DNA from: Flavobacterium sp.
Lineage (GTDB): Bacteria; Bacteroidota; Bacteroidia; Flavobacteriales; Flavobacteriaceae
Direction of reading: 5' to 3'
NCBI RefSeq assembly: GCF_027531905.1
Contig: NZ_JAPZSU010000026.1
Coordinates: forward strand, 1-64,000
Length of the DNA stretch: 64,000 nt
In this document: one piece after another, positions 60,366-64,000 of the stretch
Position numbering within the stretch: position 1 is the stretch's first letter
How the letters are laid out: each line of letters starts with the position of its first letter
The notes under the pieces: model-generated
Database searches by the model: none
Seen by the model: the letters and a program-made list of their open reading frames with translations, nothing else
Told to the model about the DNA's origin: nothing
Made by a program: the position numbers and the translations under genes

Positions 60366-62561
60366 TTAATTCGCTACTTCACTAATAAATTTGATACGCA
60401 TCAATCGTAATTCATCAATATCATATTCGCCATCAAATTCTTTTAAAGCTTCTTCAATATTATCAGAATGGGATTCCATAAAATAATCGTGAATTTCTTC
60501 TTGCTGGTCTTCATCCAACATTTCATCTATCCAATAAGTAATATTCAGTTTTGTTCCAGAATACACAATCTGCTCCATTTCCTTGATTAGCGCTCCCATT
60601 GAAAGACCTTTGGCAGAAGCTATATCTGTTAAAGCTAATTTTCTATCAATGTTTTGAATAATGTATAATTTATTTGCCGAATTCACACCTGTTGATTTGA
60701 CTACTAAATCATCTGGACGAACAATATCATTATCCTCTACATAACGTTGAATCAGTGAAACAAATGCTTTTCCGTATTTTCTAGCTTTTCCTTCCCCTAC
60801 TCCATGAATATTAGTCAGTTCTTCTAAGGAGATGGGATATTTTAATGCCATATCCTCTAGAGAAGGATCTTGAAATACTACAAAAGGTGGAACGCCTAAC
60901 TTTTTGGCTTCTTTTTTTCGCAACTCTTTTAGCATCGCCATTAACGCCTCATCCGCTGTTCCTGATGATTTGGCTGCGGTCACAATAGCCTCATCTTCGG
61001 ACTCATTGTATTCATGATCTTCTGACATCATGAAAGATTCTGGTTTTTTAATAAAGGCGAGTCCTTTTTTGGTGATTTTTACAATACCGTAAGTTTCAAT
61101 ATCTTTTGTCAACAAACCGTCTACAAGGACTTGGCGTAACAAAGCCATCCAAAACTTTTCATCATGATCGGCACCACTTCCAAAGAAAGACTGTGTATCT
61201 GTTTTATGCGCTTTAATCACTGCGTTGACGCGACCAATTAAGGTAAAAACAATTTCTTTGGATTTATAAATATGTTTGGTTTCTTTTACCACTTCAAGCA
61301 GTTTGACCACTTCATTCATGGCTTCTACTTTTGTCTTTGGATTCCTAACATTGTCGTCCATATTGCCTCCTTCTCCGGTCTCGTTGTCGTATTCTTCACC
61401 AAAATAATGCAATAAGAATTTACGTCTCGACATAGATGTTTCGGCATAGGCCACGACTTCTTGGAGCAATGCAAAACCAATTTCTTGCTCAGCCACTGGT
61501 TTACCCGACAAGAACTTTTCTAATTTTTCTACATCTTTATAAGAATAATACGCCAAGCAATGGCCTTCTCCTCCATCTCTACCAGCACGACCTGTTTCTT
61601 GATAATAACTTTCTAATGATTTTGGAATATCATGATGAATAACATAACGTACATCCGGTTTGTCAATTCCCATTCCAAAAGCGATAGTGGCCACCACCAC
61701 ATCAACATCTTCCATTAAGAACATATCTTGATGTTTGGCTCTAGTTTTTGCATCTAAACCCGCATGGTAAGGAACGGCACTAATGCCATTTACTTGGAGC
61801 ACTTCGGCAATGGATTCTACTTTTTTTCGGCTTAAGCAGTAGATGATCCCTGATTTTCCTTTGTGTTGACGAATGAATCGAATAATATCTGACTCTATAT
61901 TTTTGGTTTTGGTGCGTACTTCATAAAAAAGATTGGGTCTATTAAATGACGCTTTGTAGGTTACCGCATCAGACATATCTAAATTTTTCAGAATGTCTTC
62001 TTGTACCTTTGGAGTGGCCGTAGCCGTTAACCCAATTACTGGCACTTCTCCTAATTGTTTTATGATATGTCGTAAATTTCGGTATTCGGGTCTAAAGTCG
62101 TGTCCCCATTCTGAAATACAATGTGCCTCATCGATGGCTACAAAAGAGAGCGGAACCTGTTGTAAAAACTGTACATATTCCTCTTTGGTTAAAGACTCTG
62201 GCGCCACATATAATAGCTTAGTCACTCCTGAGGTAATGTCTTTCTTAACTTGGGCAATCTCTGTTTTGGTCAATGAAGAATTTAATACATGCGCTACTCC
62301 GTTATCAGACGACAAACTTCTTATAGCATCTACTTGATTTTTCATCAAAGCAATCAATGGAGATACTACAATTGCTGTTCCGTCAAGAATTAAAGCAGGC
62401 AATTGGTAACAAAGCGATTTACCTCCACCAGTTGGCATAATTACAAAAGTATTCTCTTTATTCAAGAGACTTTTTATGACTTGTTCCTGCAATCCTTTGA
62501 ATTGACTGAAGCCAAAATACTTTTTTAATTCTTTGTGTATATCAATTTCGTTTGAATTCAT
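60366..62561 (-). CDS. recQ: ATP-dependent DNA helicase RecQ
   Basis: A 731-residue 3'-5' DNA helicase: P-loop TGGGKSLCYQLP (GGGKS 45-49), DEAH box 144-147 in VAIDEAHCISEWGHDFRPEY, RQC region and an HRDC-like domain (about 530-610, LRKKEAKKLGVPPFVVFQDP). In the RQC region the zinc cysteines normally present (CRR...CGNC...C) are replaced: MSRRKFLLHYFGEEYD, GEGGNMDDN. It therefore seems to lack the zinc site. It acts in recombination repair. Divergent from kdsD. Confidence 0.96.
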   Translation of the reverse strand: MNSNEIDIHKELKKYFGFSQFKGLQEQVIKSLLNKENTFVIMPTGGGKSLCYQLPALILDGTAIVVSPLIALMKNQVDAIRSLSSDNGVAHVLNSSLTKTEIAQVKKDITSGVTKLLYVAPESLTKEEYVQFLQQVPLSFVAIDEAHCISEWGHDFRPEYRNLRHIIKQLGEVPVIGLTATATPKVQEDILKNLDMSDAVTYKASFNRPNLFYEVRTKTKNIESDIIRFIRQHKGKSGIIYCLSRKKVESIAEVLQVNGISAVPYHAGLDAKTRAKHQDMFLMEDVDVVVATIAFGMGIDKPDVRYVIHHDIPKSLESYYQETGRAGRDGGEGHCLAYYSYKDVEKLEKFLSGKPVAEQEIGFALLQEVVAYAETSMSRRKFLLHYFGEEYDNETGEGGNMDDNVRNPKTKVEAMNEVVKLLEVVKETKHIYKSKEIVFTLIGRVNAVIKAHKTDTQSFFGSGADHDEKFWMALLRQVLVDGLLTKDIETYGIVKITKKGLAFIKKPESFMMSEDHEYNESEDEAIVTAAKSSGTADEALMAMLKELRKKEAKKLGVPPFVVFQDPSLEDMALKYPISLEELTNIHGVGEGKARKYGKAFVSLIQRYVEDNDIVRPDDLVVKSTGVNSANKLYIIQNIDRKLALTDIASAKGLSMGALIKEMEQIVYSGTKLNITYWIDEMLDEDQQEEIHDYFMESHSDNIEEALKEFDGEYDIDELRLMRIKFISEVAN

Positions 62562-62584
62562 TCTTTATTATGTGGTAATTTGTA

Positions 62585-62593
62585 TAAATTTGC
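62585..62593 (+). promoter_or_regulatory. -7 element of kdsD
   Basis: TAAATTTGC matches TAnnTTTG, 51 bases before the kdsD start. No -33 TTG at the expected spacing. Confidence 0.5.
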
Positions 62594-62644
62594 AACACTA
62601 AAGGTACAAAAATCTTTTGTAGATACAAATTTAAACATTCTGTT

Positions 62645-63610
62645 TTGATAAGCAACGAAAACCTATTGGCTTTGGCCAAAAAAACTATACTTTCTGAAAG
62701 TGAATCTATTGCCAAATTGACCACTTTTTTGGACAATCAGTTCCTTTCAGCCGTACAAAAAATTTATCAATCTAAAGGTCGTGTAGTGATTACTGGCATT
62801 GGAAAGAGTGCCATTATTGCTCAGAAAATTGTAGCCTCACTTAACTCAACTGGCACGCCTGCTTTATTCTTGCATGCCTCAGAAGCCATTCATGGCGATT
62901 TAGGCATGATACAAGATGAAGATGTGATTATCTGTATTTCTAAAAGCGGGAACAGTCCAGAAATCAAGGTATTGGTTCCCTTGTTAAAACGTTTTGGAAA
63001 CACCTTAATTGGGATGACCGGTAACATGACATCGTTTTTGGCAAAAGGATCCCATTTTGTATTGAATACCACGGTTGATGCAGAATCTTGTCCAATGAAT
63101 TTGGCTCCAACAAATAGCACCACAGCACAATTAGTTATGGGCGATGCTCTTACGGTTTGCCTGATGGAAATGAGAGGCTTTCAAGCAGAAGATTTTGCCA
63201 AATACCATCCAGGAGGCGCTCTTGGAAAAAAACTTTTATTAAAAGTAAAAGACTTAATTGAACATTCCCTAAAACCTATGGTTAGCCCGGAAACTTCTAT
63301 CAAAAAAGCGATTTTCGAAATTTCTGAAAAGCGTTTGGGAGTAACCGCTGTTATTGATAATGAAAAAGTAGTAGGCATCATTACTGATGGAGATATCCGA
63401 AGAATGCTAAACGACCGCGATAGTATATCGGATGTACTAGCCAAAGATATTATGACCCAAAACCCAAAACAAATCCATTCAGAAGCTATGGCTATTGATG
63501 CTTTTAACTTGATGGAAGATTTTTCTATTACCCAATTAATTGTAATTGACAATGGAAGCTATCAAGGGGTTTTGCATTTACATGACATTTTAAAAGAAGG
63601 AATTGTATAA
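62645..63610 (+). CDS. kdsD: Arabinose-5-phosphate isomerase (KdsD/KpsF family), TTG start
   Basis: Converts ribulose-5-P to arabinose-5-P, the first step towards Kdo for LPS. The 321-residue protein has a SIS domain (about 30-175, GIGKSAIIAQKIVASLNSTG, HASEAIHGDLGMI, ISKSGNSPEIK) and two CBS domains (about 205-320, VTAVIDNEKVVGIITDGDIR). No ATG lies in frame before residue 89, so the start is TTG at 62645. The stop overlaps the tatC start in TAATG, so they are translationally coupled. Confidence 0.94.
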   Translation: MISNENLLALAKKTILSESESIAKLTTFLDNQFLSAVQKIYQSKGRVVITGIGKSAIIAQKIVASLNSTGTPALFLHASEAIHGDLGMIQDEDVIICISKSGNSPEIKVLVPLLKRFGNTLIGMTGNMTSFLAKGSHFVLNTTVDAESCPMNLAPTNSTTAQLVMGDALTVCLMEMRGFQAEDFAKYHPGGALGKKLLLKVKDLIEHSLKPMVSPETSIKKAIFEISEKRLGVTAVIDNEKVVGIITDGDIRRMLNDRDSISDVLAKDIMTQNPKQIHSEAMAIDAFNLMEDFSITQLIVIDNGSYQGVLHLHDILKEGIV

Positions 63611-64000
63611 TGGCAAAGAAAAACCTAAACGAAATGTCGTTCTTAGACCATCTTGAAGAATTAAGATGGGTATTGGTAAGAAGCACAACGGCTATATTGA
63701 TTATGGCTTTTGTAACTTACTTCATAAGCGATTTCTTGTTCAACGATATTATTTTTGGACCAACACGCCCCAGTTTTTTTACCTATCGCTTTTTTTGCGA
63801 GCTTTCCCATCAATTAGGCTTTGTAGATAGCATTTGTATTACCGAACTTCCATTCATCATTCAAAACACCCAAATGGAAGGACAGGTAAACATGTTCGTC
63901 TGGATGTGTTTGCTGGCGGGTTTTATCTTGAGTTTCCCTTATATTTTATTTGAAGTATGGAAATTCATTAGTCCTGCATTGTATGATCAAGAAAAAAAAG
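63610..64000 (+). CDS. tatC: Sec-independent (Tat) translocase subunit TatC, N-terminal part
   Basis: The window ends after about 130 residues. The start MAKKNLNEMSFLDHLEELRW carries the TatC N-terminal FLDHLEELR signature. Membrane segments follow (ILIMAFVTYFISDFLF and FVWMCLLAGFILSFPYILFE), with FEVWKFISPALYDQEKK in the conserved cytosolic loop. TatC binds twin-arginine signals, such as that of the DUF1501 protein at 41030-42199. The ATG overlaps the kdsD stop by one base. Confidence 0.95.
   Translation, partial: MAKKNLNEMSFLDHLEELRWVLVRSTTAILIMAFVTYFISDFLFNDIIFGPTRPSFFTYRFFCELSHQLGFVDSICITELPFIIQNTQMEGQVNMFVWMCLLAGFILSFPYILFEVWKFISPALYDQEKK

Overview
The window is chromosomal DNA of a flavobacterium (Bacteroidota, Flavobacteriaceae; Flavobacterium-like). 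Supporting signs are the AT-rich composition, promoters of the Bacteroidota type (a -7 element TAnnTTTG, seen upstream of ffh, fabH, the tRNAs and others), lineage-typical families (SusC/TonB-like barrels with a carboxypeptidase-like N-terminal domain, DUF1800/DUF1501 pair, DUF6671, DUF2805, S9 and M61 peptidases, lipoproteins whose mature part starts CK or CT), and intergenic repeats common in this group. Most of it is ordinary core genome.

Layout. 1-2.0 kb: a probable transposase tail at the window edge runs into a broken DUF4153/DUF4173-like gene, next to a winged-helix regulator and a membrane protein; two matching palindromes mark a shared operator. 2.1-4.4 kb: folD and ffh. 4.7-11.1 kb: an argS - SGNH hydrolase - SGNH/LysM hydrolase - MBOAT acyltransferase run, probably an O-acylation system for a surface polysaccharide. 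11.5-13.9 kb: an outer-membrane receptor-like barrel. 14.5-15.9 kb: an ohrR-regulated peroxide operon whose first gene fuses a DoxX-like membrane domain to a glutathione peroxidase. 16.9-17.6 kb: five tandem copies of a 144-bp palindrome-bearing repeat, then an FAD monooxygenase with a DnaJ-type CxxCxGxG N-terminus.

19-25.2 kb is the accessory region. It holds a MORN-repeat protein, unknown membrane and barrel proteins, a truncated gene flanked by direct repeats, a two-gene module (nucleotidyltransferase-fold protein plus DUF262 protein) that is the best candidate here for an undescribed defence or toxin system, decayed gene remnants and structured repeats. 25.3-49.1 kb is housekeeping: fabH, an S9 peptidase, an ABC ATPase, OmpA and lipocalin lipoproteins, htpG, a bicarbonate transporter/threonylcarbamoyl-AMP synthase cluster with a divergent LysR regulator, the DUF1800/DUF1501 pair, aqpZ, alkB, a sterol-desaturase family hydroxylase and an M61 peptidase. 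49.2-52.4 kb: duplicated tRNA-Thr genes and a manA-bcp-queD-idi run. 52.8-57.7 kb: msrB-msrA, an HxlR regulator with divergent SDR and dinucleotide-binding genes, an M20 amidohydrolase and an NTF2-like gene interrupted by TGA. 58-64 kb: an FAD-dependent oxidoreductase, recQ, kdsD and the start of tatC.

Across scales the most striking non-coding signal is four copies of one structured intergenic element (near 4.6, 19.3, 24.8 and 57.8 kb): conserved flanks enclose a hairpin whose sequence differs in every copy. Two copies of a different ~160-bp palindrome lie at 14.2 and 29.2 kb. Nearly every operon ends in a recognisable hairpin terminator.
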